Source: Candidatus Zixiibacteriota bacterium
GTDB taxonomy: Bacteria > Zixibacteria > MSB-5A5 > GN15 > FEB-12
Direction: 5' to 3'
NCBI GenBank assembly: GCA_029932795.1
Contig: JAOZPL010000018.1
Location: forward strand, 1 to 13,884
DNA: 13,884 bases
Under the pieces are notes generated by a model. It had not been told where the DNA came from and made no database searches. It saw only the letters and a program-made list of their open reading frames with translations. Position numbers and translations under genes: made by a program. Of this stretch, positions 6,780-13,884 are shown one piece after another (within the stretch, counting starts at the first letter, position 1; each line of letters starts with the position of its first letter).

Positions 6780-8054
6780 CTACGTATATATGAACTTGTA
6801 ATAGAATGCGAGGTGTCTTTCGGCGATAGCTTCCCAGCTGAATTGACTTTGAACAGTACGGTGTGCTTTCCTTCCCATTCTCTCGTTCAACTGTTTGTCC
6901 TGCACCAGAATAATGATGGCATCTGCGAATTCGCCGGCGTTAGAAGGATCTATCAACAGTCCGTTCTGTTCTGAGGAGATGACGTTCCTGATGCCTCCAA
7001 ATCTGGAGGCGATAACCGGTTTGTTACAGGCCATAGCTTCCAGGGCAGTCATGCCGAATGGCTCGAAAATAGAAGGCAGCACAAACAACTCGGCATGCTG
7101 ATACAGAGGCACCAGAAGTTCATCCGGAACATAGCCAATAACATGAACCCTTTCGTGCATTCCTTTCTCATCTATGATTTGCCTAATCGTGGCGACGATC
7201 TCCTGTTCTCTCGGCTGTGGATTGGGGGAACCGCCGCCGATGACGAGATGAATATCAGGAATTGCCTTTCTCACCAGGTTAAAGGCGTTAAGCAGGAGGT
7301 CATGGCCCTTGTTGGCATCAATCCGACTCAGGCAGAAGATATATCTGTCCGGCAGATCCGTCTTGGGCTTCTCTTCACCCTGTTTAAGAGGCCGGAAAGA
7401 GTGAACATCCACGCCCGGGGAAATAACAACGACATTGTCCGACGAGAACCCGTACAGTTCCTTCAGCTTTTCCTTCTGAACCTCGGTGGTCACCGACTGC
7501 GCTCTGACGGATTTGAAGATTCTGAATTCCTCGGATACACGATGGTTGAACCGGTACTTCTTCTCCATCTCCTCGGGGTCGCCCTGCATCTGGTCCCGTT
7601 TCCAGGCTCCCAGGGAGTGAGCGGTGAAGAAAGCAGGTCTGTTAAACTGACTGGCGACGTCGAGAGTTACGATCCCGGCATCTACGTAATGACCGTGGAA
7701 GAGATCGTAGTCAAGCCTGTTTTTCCGGATGAAGTTTGTCATGTTCTTTGCCAGTTCCGGCAGGATGTCATAGATTTCCTCTTTGGCAATGAATTGCCAC
7801 GGCCCGGCAGCTATGCGGATGACGCGCCCGTCGGGGCAATCCGGAATCGGTTCAATCTGCGGACGGGAGCGATCAAACCATCGCGTGTAAATATCCACCG
7901 GCGTCCGACGCCTGGAGAGGGCTTTGGCCAACTCGAGCACGTAGACAACCTGTCCGCCGGTGTCGGTTCTGCCGAGCTGGGGGACGGGGTCAACATACCC
8001 GTGCGTGCTGAGCATGCAAATGCGCTTGATGGTGTTATGGTGTCGTGCCGTCAC
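6780..8054 (-). CDS. GT4 glycosyltransferase, sucrose-phosphate synthase-like
   Basis: This 424-residue GT-B fold enzyme is probably cytoplasmic and would transfer a sugar from an NDP-sugar. The N-terminal Rossmann half opens with the sucrose synthase/SPS-type loop STHGYVDPVPQLGRTDTGGQ (TGGQ at 32-35), followed by VVYVLELAKALSRR. HGHYVDAG (120-127) and the catalytic-type His in TAHSLGAWK (H146) follow. The C-terminal half has the phosphate-binding R244/K249 in SRIDANKG and the E331-x7-E339 donor motif in FEPFGMTALEAMA. Similarity to sucrose-phosphate synthase is strong in these motifs, but the acceptor cannot be read from sequence; sucrose phosphate, a glucosylglycerate-type solute or a glycan are possible. 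The start is GTG, supported by ACGAGGTAA 6 nt upstream, and it overlaps the upstream kinase by 20 bp. No sugar-phosphate phosphatase is present in the window. Confidence 0.88.
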   Translation of the reverse strand: MTARHHNTIKRICMLSTHGYVDPVPQLGRTDTGGQVVYVLELAKALSRRRTPVDIYTRWFDRSRPQIEPIPDCPDGRVIRIAAGPWQFIAKEEIYDILPELAKNMTNFIRKNRLDYDLFHGHYVDAGIVTLDVASQFNRPAFFTAHSLGAWKRDQMQGDPEEMEKKYRFNHRVSEEFRIFKSVRAQSVTTEVQKEKLKELYGFSSDNVVVISPGVDVHSFRPLKQGEEKPKTDLPDRYIFCLSRIDANKGHDLLLNAFNLVRKAIPDIHLVIGGGSPNPQPREQEIVATIRQIIDEKGMHERVHVIGYVPDELLVPLYQHAELFVLPSIFEPFGMTALEAMACNKPVIASRFGGIRNVISSEQNGLLIDPSNAGEFADAIIILVQDKQLNERMGRKAHRTVQSQFSWEAIAERHLAFYYKFIYT

Positions 8055-8691
8055 AGGTGTTTACCTCGTAGTCTCTGGTGACAATAATGTCAGCCCGGGG
8101 CTTGTGCGATGATATGATGCGATGCTCGATCCTGAGAACTTCCTCAAGGAATTCGTCCTGTTTTTCCCGTGATCGTTGTTGCCGCGATTCTCTGGTATCG
8201 ACATGGGAGCGGTCAATGAAAACATGCTGGTGGACGTTGGCCAGGGTGGTTGTGTAGGTACCTTCGATGATGACCACCTTGATGCCTTCGAGTCTGATCC
8301 TTTCCCAGGTGAGGCGGTCTTCGGCGAAGATAACCAGTGGTTTCTCAACTTCCTTTTTCCCTTGGAGTATGTCTTTAATGTTTCGTTCAAGCAGAGTCAG
8401 GCGAACCTCCGACAGGCCCACGTGGCTGATATCTTTCCGGCGCATTCGGGCATTTGTTTTCGGTGGATACACAAAATAATCATCCTGTTGCAGGATGATA
8501 CTTACTATTGACTTTTCGGCCAACAGCCCGGAGAGAACGGCGGCGATCTCCGACTTGCCGCTTCCGGACTCGCCGGCGATAGTGATAATAAACTTGCCCT
8601 TGGTCGCAGTAATCTGTCCGAGGAGCAGTTCCATTATGCCCCGGGCGGCCCTGGTGTGCCCTTCATGTATGACGAGTTTGTCACCTTCCAT
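8035..8691 (-). CDS. P-loop kinase, uridine kinase/phosphoribulokinase family
   Basis: This 218-residue protein has a Walker A motif GESGSGKS (residues 40-47) after a beta strand (FIITIA). A QQDDYFVYPP stretch follows, where uridine kinases place the catalytic Asp ('DxFY/DDYF'). A Walker B-like strand VVIIEGTYT comes next, then a lid-type Arg-rich helix (DTRESRQQRSREKQ). This is the uridine kinase/phosphoribulokinase layout. The substrate is uncertain: a nucleoside or a sugar are both possible. The start at ATG 8691..8689 is chosen because AAAGGA lies 7-8 nt upstream and homology-type sequence begins there. The longer frame running to 8889 crosses the promoter and terminator region and reads as low-quality sequence. 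The 3' end overlaps the glycosyltransferase start by 20 bp, so the two are co-transcribed and may serve one sugar or nucleotide-sugar pathway (inference). Confidence 0.85.
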   Translation of the reverse strand: MEGDKLVIHEGHTRAARGIMELLLGQITATKGKFIITIAGESGSGKSEIAAVLSGLLAEKSIVSIILQQDDYFVYPPKTNARMRRKDISHVGLSEVRLTLLERNIKDILQGKKEVEKPLVIFAEDRLTWERIRLEGIKVVIIEGTYTTTLANVHQHVFIDRSHVDTRESRQQRSREKQDEFLEEVLRIEHRIISSHKPRADIIVTRDYEVNTCDGTTP

Positions 8692-8789
8692 CGATGTGTC
8701 CTTTCCGTGCTCAGTAATCCCACAAACGCCTGTATGTAGCCTTGGTGCGGGCTGTTTGTGCCCGGGTGTACCTCTGGCACGTCGGCAGG

Positions 8790-8817
8790 AATATACAAAA
8801 CTATTCTCAATAGTAAA
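8790..8817 (-). promoter_or_regulatory. Putative promoter of the kinase-glycosyltransferase pair
   Basis: A -35 TTTACT (8817..8812) and a -10 TATATT (8795..8790, 5 of 6) are separated by 16 nt. The predicted start near 8783 leaves about 90 nt of leader to the ATG at 8691. The -35 lies inside the element TACTGTTTACT, which also occurs upstream of the fdh operon. Confidence 0.5.
8800..8814. promoter_or_regulatory. Perfect 6-3-6 palindrome in the promoter spacer
   Basis: ACTATT (8800-8805), CTC, AATAGT (8809-8814) form a perfect inverted repeat between the proposed -10 and -35. This position is typical for an operator. Fifteen bases of AT-rich sequence can do this by chance, so confidence is limited. 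Confidence 0.35.
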
Positions 8818-8870
8818 CAGTAGTGTCCGGTTGCCGGGGAGGCATACGTTCATCTCTTGATGGTGATCCC

Positions 8871-8910
8871 ATAAAAAGAACCCGGCCACCCTCTCAAGGA
8901 TGGCCGGGTT
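8871..8910 (-). terminator. Intrinsic terminator of the giant secreted-protein gene
   Basis: A perfect 10-bp GC-rich stem, AACCCGGCCA (8910..8901 on the minus strand) with TGGCCGGGTT (8888..8879), encloses a 12-nt loop. It is followed on the minus strand by CTTTTT (8878..8873). It begins 41 nt after the TAA at 8952, as expected for a Rho-independent terminator. Confidence 0.92.
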
Positions 8911-8928
8911 AATCTCGTTGCGAGATTA
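8910..8928. repeat. Second short hairpin just before the terminator
   Basis: TAATCTCG (8910-8917) and CGAGATTA (8921-8928) form a perfect 8-bp stem with a 3-nt loop, abutting the main terminator stem and sharing its edge base. It has no U-run of its own. It may protect or stabilise the 3' end of the long mRNA. Confidence 0.5.
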
Positions 8929-8951
8929 TCTAGCGGCTTTCACCGCAAGCG

Positions 8952-11900
8952 TTATTGACACTGTGCCGGCGGCGTAAAGCTGATAAACAGGTAGTCTATC
9001 AACGCCGTCAGGTCACTAATGTCAACAAGGCCCTCAGGGTCACCGTCGATATTCGCTTCCTCCATGCATACCGGCGGCGTGAAGCTGATGAACAGGTAGT
9101 CTATCAGTGCCGTCAGGTCACTAATATCGACAAGTTCCTCAGGATCATTGTCAACGTTGCCTGTCATGCCAATGCAGCAGGAAGTCGGACCAAACCCCAG
9201 CTCACCGTCGCGATATAGTGTACCGGTGTAAGGGGTAGTCGAAAATGGCCCGCCGTTAGGCAGCGGTGCACCATCCGCAGGAGGTGGCGGAGCGTCGGGG
9301 TCGAACACGATCGGCGTAGTTCCGATCAGGTAACCCGGCAGATCGGGACATTCGCCATCGACGACAGTATAATAGTCCTGAAATTCAGGGCTGCCGCCGC
9401 CACCGGGCGGTACGTATGCCAGGTACACAGGCAGGTTTACCACATAGTAGATGGTGATGCCGGAGGTATCGGCGACAGCCGGTATCTCAATTACCTCCAT
9501 GTCGTGGTAAGTGCTGTACCAGGTGTGCAGGTTCTGCAGCACCCACTGGCCACCCCAGTGCTTGGGAGCCGTCACCTTGGCCCAGTCGTTGTTGCCGCAG
9601 TGACAGTGCGCCCGCCAATCGAAGTTCAGAAGCAGGTCGTTTGCCCAGTTGGGGATCGTATCGCTGTAGGTCACGCACTTGACAGCCGTATCCTTGAACA
9701 GCGGAGGGTGACCTGTCGTATCGCAATCAACCGTACCCCATACCGTCAGGTCACCGACGGTACAGGTGTCCCAACCACGGAAGTGATACTTCCAGAGGGA
9801 AGGCTTGATCGGCGGAGCGCCGGTGATGATGAACGACATGTCAAGCGTCTCGACGGTATCCTCCTTCGGGATGCACTCGTGCTCTATGGCACCCAGGATA
9901 TGGAAGTTGTATCCCCAGACGTCCACAGAGACCCACTCCGGGTTGTAGTCCGGAATCACGAAGCTGTCCGCGAAAGCGCCCGTGAAGTCGTATTCATCGA
10001 TGATGGTCCAGCGTCCGATGTCGGAGGGATTGCTCGTCCCGGGTAAAGGTGGTGCAAGCGGGTCATCCCAGGCATCGGTCGACCAGTTGATGGCCACCAC
10101 GACTGAGCAGGGCATCTCCGAGTTGATCTTCGAGATCAATCCTCCAAGCTTGATCACCTTGTACCGGGTGAAGTCGAGCGGGTGATCGTAGAACCAGATG
10201 TTCCACCAGTCGGGATCGTAGTAACGGTAGAATCCGTCACCGTAATGATCATCTCCGTAGCCTGAAACTTCATCCTCGTCCCACACAGTGACATCAAAGT
10301 TGTTATGTATTGGCTGTAAGGCGAGGCCGCCGCTTGGTTTGTGCAGCTCCTGCCAATCCGGTACGGAGTATATATTAGCCCAGACAGCGTCATCATTGAA
10401 GTTGGTGTCGGAGGATTTCCAACCCCACTGATACGTAGTATCCGTAACGACGGCGGAGATGTTCAGCCAGTAGATAGTCCCGGAATCCTGCCAGAACCAG
10501 ATGGTGGTGTCGAGATCGATGTGGTAGGCGTAGTATGAGTGGTGGTCATTGGGTAAGACATCATCGGTGTACGGATCATACCAGCCTTCCCATGGAAGCG
10601 GTAAGATGTGGATAGTATTGAAGTCCGTTATGCCGTATTCCCACAACAGGCTGTCCGGCATGCTGTAGCCGGTCGGGCTTTCCGAAGCGGGCAGGTCGCT
10701 GTGGATACTGATGATGAACGAGTCAATAACGGTTTCAGAGTCATGCTTCCACGAACCCCAGAAGTGGATATCCTTGACCCAACCGTACTCCGAGCACTGC
10801 CAGTCATCCGCCATGATCATCGGCCAGGTGGCATTCACGTCCCAACCAGCCTCATCCGGCAGTTGCGGGTAGTGCATCTTGTGGTTGTCTATCGGGTCTT
10901 CGCAGGCTTCATCGATACCGTTGCCGTCCACATCACCCATGCAGAATTGAGCGCCGGTGGGTGACAGGGTACCGCCTAGGTCGTTACAGCAGAGCGGATC
11001 AACGTTCTTACAGGAACCATCCGGCATGCAGCAGGCCCTGGCGGCCGTGCATGCTGAGCCCGGTCCCTGTGGAGCGCCGTTCAACTCGTTAACGCAGCAG
11101 AGGGCGTCGGCCATGACGCAGGTTCCGTTCGGCAGGCAGCAGGCTTCCATACCGCCGCAGGTCGAACCGGCTCCCTGCGGAACGCCGCCCAGCTCATTAA
11201 CGCAGCAGAGGGCGTCAGCCATCACGCAGGTATTGTTCGGCAGGCAGCAGGCTTCCATACCGCCGCAGGACGTGTTATTGCCCTGGTAAACACCGCCCAG
11301 GTTCGTTTCGCAGTCCGCCTGTGTGGTTACGACGCACAGGTTCAAATCCCCGGCGGGGTAACAGCAGGCGCCTGTATCCGGTTCCACGAGGCCTTCGCCC
11401 GTGATCACGAATGACAGGTCAAGCGACTGCAGACAGTCGTGCTCGATATACGAGGAGCTGTCGATCATGAAGTTGTAGCCCATGATATCGATAGAAACCC
11501 ATTCGGGGTTGTACCATGGAATCTCGAATTCGTACTCGAAATGCCCCTCAATATCCTCGCCAAAAAGCAGCGTGTGGCGCCCGATGGCGGAATCCTCCAG
11601 GCTGGAGCGAATTATAGGGAAGCATTGCGGCCCATCCCAGGAAGGATAATAGGAGCCGCTGGTCTCTAGGTTCCACAGCCAGGTGCCTACGGGCGGCCAG
11701 AAGCAAGAGTCGATGCAGAGTGTCTTGCCCTCCTCGGAGCAGGCCACCTGCGTGCCGATCCTCAGGATAACGTCATCATAGCCGTTGGGAACGCCGGGGT
11801 TATACATTACGGCGCCACCGACGTAGGCCGTGTCGGCACCTGAGCCGGTTATGCTGAGGCCACCAGAGAGGCACACGTGGTCATAGTAGCCGCACAAGCC

Positions 11901-13884
11901 GCCGGCGGTATCGTGTGTGATGGGACTCCAGGTGGCGCCATCTGGCGAGAATATCTGGAAGCCGTTGCTCATGCTCAACACACCCTCACCGGTCGAGTTG
12001 TTCATATTGACATTAAACGTGACGGGCTGGCCGCAGATGATAGTGTCGCCGTTCGCCCAGGAGCCGGGGCCACCGAGGAAAGCACTCATATCCGTACCGC
12101 CCGGGCTTCCGGGGGAACCGGGCCATATGAATTCGGGTATCGGCGGCACGCGCGGCTCACCGGGGGGATTGCCCTCCAGCGACCACCAGTCGGTGGACCA
12201 GTTTACCGCAAACTCGATGTAGGAGGGCCGGCTGGGATCTACCTTCGACACATCAAGTGATATGCGGATCTTCTTGACGCGTTCGGGATCGTACTCGTGG
12301 TCGTAGAACCAGACGTTCCACCAGCCGGATGGGTATTCATACCACATATTTTCCCAGGCGTCCGGCACCCAGCCGTCAACATTCCCGTCGATGTCGACCC
12401 AGGCGTTGAACGTGTTTACGATGGGAGTTGAAGGTTCGTACATATCTTCCCAGTCGAGTTCCTCCCAGAGACCCCAGACAGCGTCATCGTTCCAGTGGTC
12501 GATTGATGACTTCCAGCCCCATTGGCCGGAATCTGCTAGGACGGCAGAGATGTTCAGCCAGTAGATAGTTCCCGAATCCTGCCAGAACCAGTCTAAGGAA
12601 TCGAGATAAACGTCGTAGCGGAAGTAGGCGGAGTGGTCATAGGGAAAGACGACATCGTACAAGGGGTCATACCAGCCTTCTTCTGAAGGCGGGTCAAACG
12701 CAGTGATATCGAAGTCGTAAATATACTTTTCCCAGAGGGTGCTGTCCGGGTAGCTGTAAGGAATGGAATCGCAGCAGGTCGGCACCGGGTAACCGCCGAC
12801 GGTGTCAAAGGCCGCTATCCCGCTGGTATACAGGTAGTCCATGAAAATGACAACATCAAAAGAGTCGATCTTACAGTCACCGTTCAGGTCGCAGTGATAC
12901 GCCCCGCCCGGACAACACGGGGGAGCTGTTCCCTGGACACATCTGATAAGCTGGACGAGGTCAGCAATAGACAAGGTTATGCCGTCACCATTGCAGTCGC
13001 CGTCGGCGAAGCAGGAGCCATGGGGGAAGGAGACAGCCGGCTGGTCGCTGTGGATACTGAGCACGAAATGGTCAATCGTACCCTCCACGCCGTGCAGCCA
13101 GGAGCCCCAGAAGTGGATATCCTTGACCCAGCCGGTATCGGAGCACATCCAGTCGTCGGCCAGAACCAAAGGATAGGTGGCGTTCACATCCCAGCCTTCC
13201 TCATCCGGCAGTTGGGGGTAGTGCATCTTGTGGTTCAAGCCACAGCACAGCTCAACTTCAATCACGAAGTTGACATCGATGCTCCAGTCGGCCAATATCG
13301 TGCCCCAAGAGCCGCTCCATAATTCTGAGCTACGCTGGCTGCCGCAGGTACCGTCATCAGATAAGCAGGGGATATTGTCCAACGCCTGGTTTACCACAGT
13401 GTAGCCGACGTGGAAGTCCTTGCTGACGACAATGTTTGCCGAGGAGACATCAACACAGGTCCAGGTGGGGTAGGCGTTAATCAATGGTCCCGGCACATTG
13501 ACGGTGTACCTCACAGTGCCCGGGTACAAGCCGGTAGCGTCCGTATCCCAGATGTAGATGTCAACACCTGCGCCGGAGACATTGGAGTATTTATCGCCAT
13601 CATCGTAGAACATGATGCACACGGTTTTAAGCGTGCATACGCCCGGTGGCGTAAACCGCTGATTGAAGAAATCATCCCCGAAATCGTCCGGCAGTGGCCA
13701 GTAGTAAGCAATGCCACAATAATACGACAGCCACCCGCAGGCGTCAGGCTGCAGCATTAAGTCCCGCGAGGGTGGGGTGATTTCTCCCTCGATTCGCCTC
13801 AAAGCCTCAGACTTGGGCGTTTTGGGGTTGTCTGCAGTTGTGTTACCTACTGCCGGGTCCCTGCCGCGCTCGGCCTTCGTGGCT
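8952..13884 (-). CDS. Giant mosaic secreted protein with dockerin-like and Cys-rich repeats (N-terminus beyond window)
   Basis: The frame is open from the right edge to TAA at 8954..8952, at least 1643 codons. The apparent start near 13802 is a TTG inside a longer open frame (upstream residues include ERGRDPAVGNTTADNPK), so the true start and signal peptide are outside. Counting from that TTG as residue 1: an N-terminal beta-rich domain (about 18-188); a module beginning NHKMHYPQLPDE-GWDVNAT at 190-803 and again at 973-1328; Cys-rich repeats (811-955) ending in MGDVDGNGIDEACEDP; an unknown Trp/Cys-containing beta domain (about 1334-1480) with a Pro-rich linker; and a dockerin-like pair (1549-1609). 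There is no transmembrane segment or sorting tail at the end (PPAQCQ) and no recognisable catalytic motif. The high Trp, Asp, Tyr and Cys content and Ca-binding-type loops indicate an extracellular or surface role, perhaps adhesion or matrix. It is the only gene of this kind in the window. Confidence 0.9.
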   Translation of the reverse strand, partial: ATKAERGRDPAVGNTTADNPKTPKSEALRRIEGEITPPSRDLMLQPDACGWLSYYCGIAYYWPLPDDFGDDFFNQRFTPPGVCTLKTVCIMFYDDGDKYSNVSGAGVDIYIWDTDATGLYPGTVRYTVNVPGPLINAYPTWTCVDVSSANIVVSKDFHVGYTVVNQALDNIPCLSDDGTCGSQRSSELWSGSWGTILADWSIDVNFVIEVELCCGLNHKMHYPQLPDEEGWDVNATYPLVLADDWMCSDTGWVKDIHFWGSWLHGVEGTIDHFVLSIHSDQPAVSFPHGSCFADGDCNGDGITLSIADLVQLIRCVQGTAPPCCPGGAYHCDLNGDCKIDSFDVVIFMDYLYTSGIAAFDTVGGYPVPTCCDSIPYSYPDSTLWEKYIYDFDITAFDPPSEEGWYDPLYDVVFPYDHSAYFRYDVYLDSLDWFWQDSGTIYWLNISAVLADSGQWGWKSSIDHWNDDAVWGLWEELDWEDMYEPSTPIVNTFNAWVDIDGNVDGWVPDAWENMWYEYPSGWWNVWFYDHEYDPERVKKIRISLDVSKVDPSRPSYIEFAVNWSTDWWSLEGNPPGEPRVPPIPEFIWPGSPGSPGGTDMSAFLGGPGSWANGDTIICGQPVTFNVNMNNSTGEGVLSMSNGFQIFSPDGATWSPITHDTAGGLCGYYDHVCLSGGLSITGSGADTAYVGGAVMYNPGVPNGYDDVILRIGTQVACSEEGKTLCIDSCFWPPVGTWLWNLETSGSYYPSWDGPQCFPIIRSSLEDSAIGRHTLLFGEDIEGHFEYEFEIPWYNPEWVSIDIMGYNFMIDSSSYIEHDCLQSLDLSFVITGEGLVEPDTGACCYPAGDLNLCVVTTQADCETNLGGVYQGNNTSCGGMEACCLPNNTCVMADALCCVNELGGVPQGAGSTCGGMEACCLPNGTCVMADALCCVNELNGAPQGPGSACTAARACCMPDGSCKNVDPLCCNDLGGTLSPTGAQFCMGDVDGNGIDEACEDPIDNHKMHYPQLPDEAGWDVNATWPMIMADDWQCSEYGWVKDIHFWGSWKHDSETVIDSFIISIHSDLPASESPTGYSMPDSLLWEYGITDFNTIHILPLPWEGWYDPYTDDVLPNDHHSYYAYHIDLDTTIWFWQDSGTIYWLNISAVVTDTTYQWGWKSSDTNFNDDAVWANIYSVPDWQELHKPSGGLALQPIHNNFDVTVWDEDEVSGYGDDHYGDGFYRYYDPDWWNIWFYDHPLDFTRYKVIKLGGLISKINSEMPCSVVVAINWSTDAWDDPLAPPLPGTSNPSDIGRWTIIDEYDFTGAFADSFVIPDYNPEWVSVDVWGYNFHILGAIEHECIPKEDTVETLDMSFIITGAPPIKPSLWKYHFRGWDTCTVGDLTVWGTVDCDTTGHPPLFKDTAVKCVTYSDTIPNWANDLLLNFDWRAHCHCGNNDWAKVTAPKHWGGQWVLQNLHTWYSTYHDMEVIEIPAVADTSGITIYYVVNLPVYLAYVPPGGGGSPEFQDYYTVVDGECPDLPGYLIGTTPIVFDPDAPPPPADGAPLPNGGPFSTTPYTGTLYRDGELGFGPTSCCIGMTGNVDNDPEELVDISDLTALIDYLFISFTPPVCMEEANIDGDPEGLVDISDLTALIDYLFISFTPPAQCQ
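8976..9158 (-). repeat. C-terminal dockerin-like pair, 105-bp tandem repeat
   Basis: Two copies of a 35-residue unit with core LVDISDLTALIDYLFISFTPP lie end to end, 105 bp apart and nearly identical. Acidic residues N/D at loop positions 1, 3 and 5, then D and D of 'VDISD', resemble the dockerin type I/EF-hand-like calcium loop, with about two extra residues. This exact style of C-terminal repeat is one I associate with Zixibacteria-type secreted proteins (memory, not searched). Confidence 0.8.
9819..10886 (-). repeat. Second copy of the ~360-residue extracellular module
   Basis: Residues 973-1328 run from NHKMHYPQLPDEAGWDVNAT to LDMSFIITG without interruption. They share many blocks with the first copy: DIHFWGSW, SIHSDLPA, EGWYDP, FWQDSGTIYWLNISAV, QWGWKSS, NDDAVW, WWN.WFYDH, YNPEWVSVDVWGYNF. 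It is the uninterrupted version and defines the module borders. Confidence 0.85.
10938..11372 (-). repeat. Cys-rich tandem repeat block, including a near-perfect 108-bp duplication
   Basis: Four units of the form (A)CC-x-P-x(G/N)-x-C ... C(C)-x-x(L)GG-x-x-x-G-x-x-x-C occupy residues 811-955. The two central 36-residue units (11052-11267) are nearly identical in DNA (108-bp period), indicating recent duplication; the outer two are diverged. The paired Cys pattern suggests disulfide-stabilised extracellular knots linking module copies 1 and 2. Confidence 0.85.
11616..12110 (-). other. Beta domain inserted in module copy 1
   Basis: About 165 residues (565-729) have no counterpart in copy 2. They follow a Pro/Gly-rich linker (PRVPPIPEFIWPGSPGSPGG) and include CGQPVTFNVNMNNSTGEG, MSNGFQIFSPDGATWSPI and four or more cysteines. 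This resembles a free-standing extracellular beta-sandwich. I do not know its family. Confidence 0.6.
12765..13013 (-). other. Dockerin-like pair inserted in module copy 1
   Basis: Residues about 264-346 contain DCNGDGITLSIADLVQLI and CDLNGDCKIDSFDVVIFMDY. The second follows the dockerin calcium loop closely (D305, N307, D309, D313, D316); the first is one residue longer. Cysteines flank the insert (C264, C343, C344). It sits between SIHSDQPAVSFPHG and YSYPDSTLWE, which are adjacent in copy 2. Confidence 0.7.

Larger units (their letters stand above)
11394..13235 (-). repeat. First copy of the extracellular module, interrupted twice
   Basis: Residues 190-803 carry the same block order as the second copy but contain two extra stretches: about 264-346 (dockerin-like pair) and about 565-729 (a separate beta domain). 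With these removed, about 366 residues remain, matching the roughly 356 of the second copy. Confidence 0.8.

Noticed and set aside
7095..8081. Plus-strand open frame of 328 codons
   Set aside because: It is antisense to the glycosyltransferase, whose catalytic motifs are intact on the minus strand; the plus-strand product has no family features.
8692..8889. N-terminal extension of the kinase (66 extra residues)
   Set aside because: It would run through the promoter and into the terminator of the neighbouring gene, and a good ribosome site precedes the ATG at 8691.
10938..11372. CRISPR-like or satellite array
   Set aside because: The 108-bp periodic sequence is in frame and encodes Cys-rich protein repeats; there are no short conserved repeats with unique spacers and no cas genes.
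1..13884. Mobile element, prophage or tRNA genes
   Set aside because: No transposase, integrase, phage structural gene, flanking inverted repeats or tRNA cloverleaf could be recognised on either strand.

Overview
All convincing genes lie on the minus strand, so transcription runs from high to low coordinates. The window looks like chromosomal DNA of a free-living, Gram-negative-type bacterium, since it encodes an outer-membrane porin, a Tat-exported enzyme and a c-type cytochrome. The C-terminal dockerin-like repeats of the giant secreted protein (core LVDISDLTALIDYLF followed by ISFTPP), together with its Cys-rich and other extracellular modules, resemble secreted proteins I associate with candidate phylum Zixibacteria (GN15) and its FCB-group relatives. 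That placement is inference from memory, not a search.

Region 1 (about 6593 down to 1) is a respiratory formate dehydrogenase operon. From 5' to 3' on the minus strand it holds: a sigma70-type promoter with an operator-like palindrome; a 115-aa protein of unknown function; fdhE (four CxxC motifs); a 114-nt gap with competing hairpins; a small membrane-anchored diheme cytochrome c; the catalytic alpha subunit fdnG; the four-cluster iron-sulfur beta subunit fdnH; and a porin that runs off the window edge. The alpha subunit is one 991-residue gene (1705..4680) interrupted by an in-frame UGA at 4114..4116, exactly where FdnG/FdhF-type enzymes carry selenocysteine, with a SECIS-like hairpin directly downstream. 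Naive ORF calling splits it into two false genes. Junctions are tight: TAATG between the 115-aa gene and fdhE, 1 nt between fdnG and fdnH, and ATGA between fdnH and the porin. No cytochrome b gamma subunit lies in the window.

Region 2 (8817 down to 6780) is a two-gene unit: a P-loop kinase of the uridine kinase/phosphoribulokinase type, overlapping a GTG-started GT4 glycosyltransferase resembling sucrose-phosphate synthase. It has its own candidate promoter with a 6-3-6 palindrome in the spacer. The element TACTGTTTAC is found at this promoter and upstream of the formate dehydrogenase promoter.

Region 3 (13884 down to 8871) is one very large mosaic extracellular protein, open at the right window edge, so its start and signal peptide are not visible. 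It has an N-terminal beta-rich domain, a roughly 360-residue module present twice, Cys-rich tandem repeats, a C-terminal unknown domain and a dockerin-like pair. The first module copy is interrupted by two inserted domains, one of them a dockerin-like pair. A strong intrinsic terminator follows the gene.

Functional reading: formate is oxidised at the periplasmic/Tat-exported alpha-beta complex, FdhE assists maturation, electrons pass through the FeS chain and possibly the cytochrome c, and the porin may admit small anions. The last two roles are inferred from gene order only.
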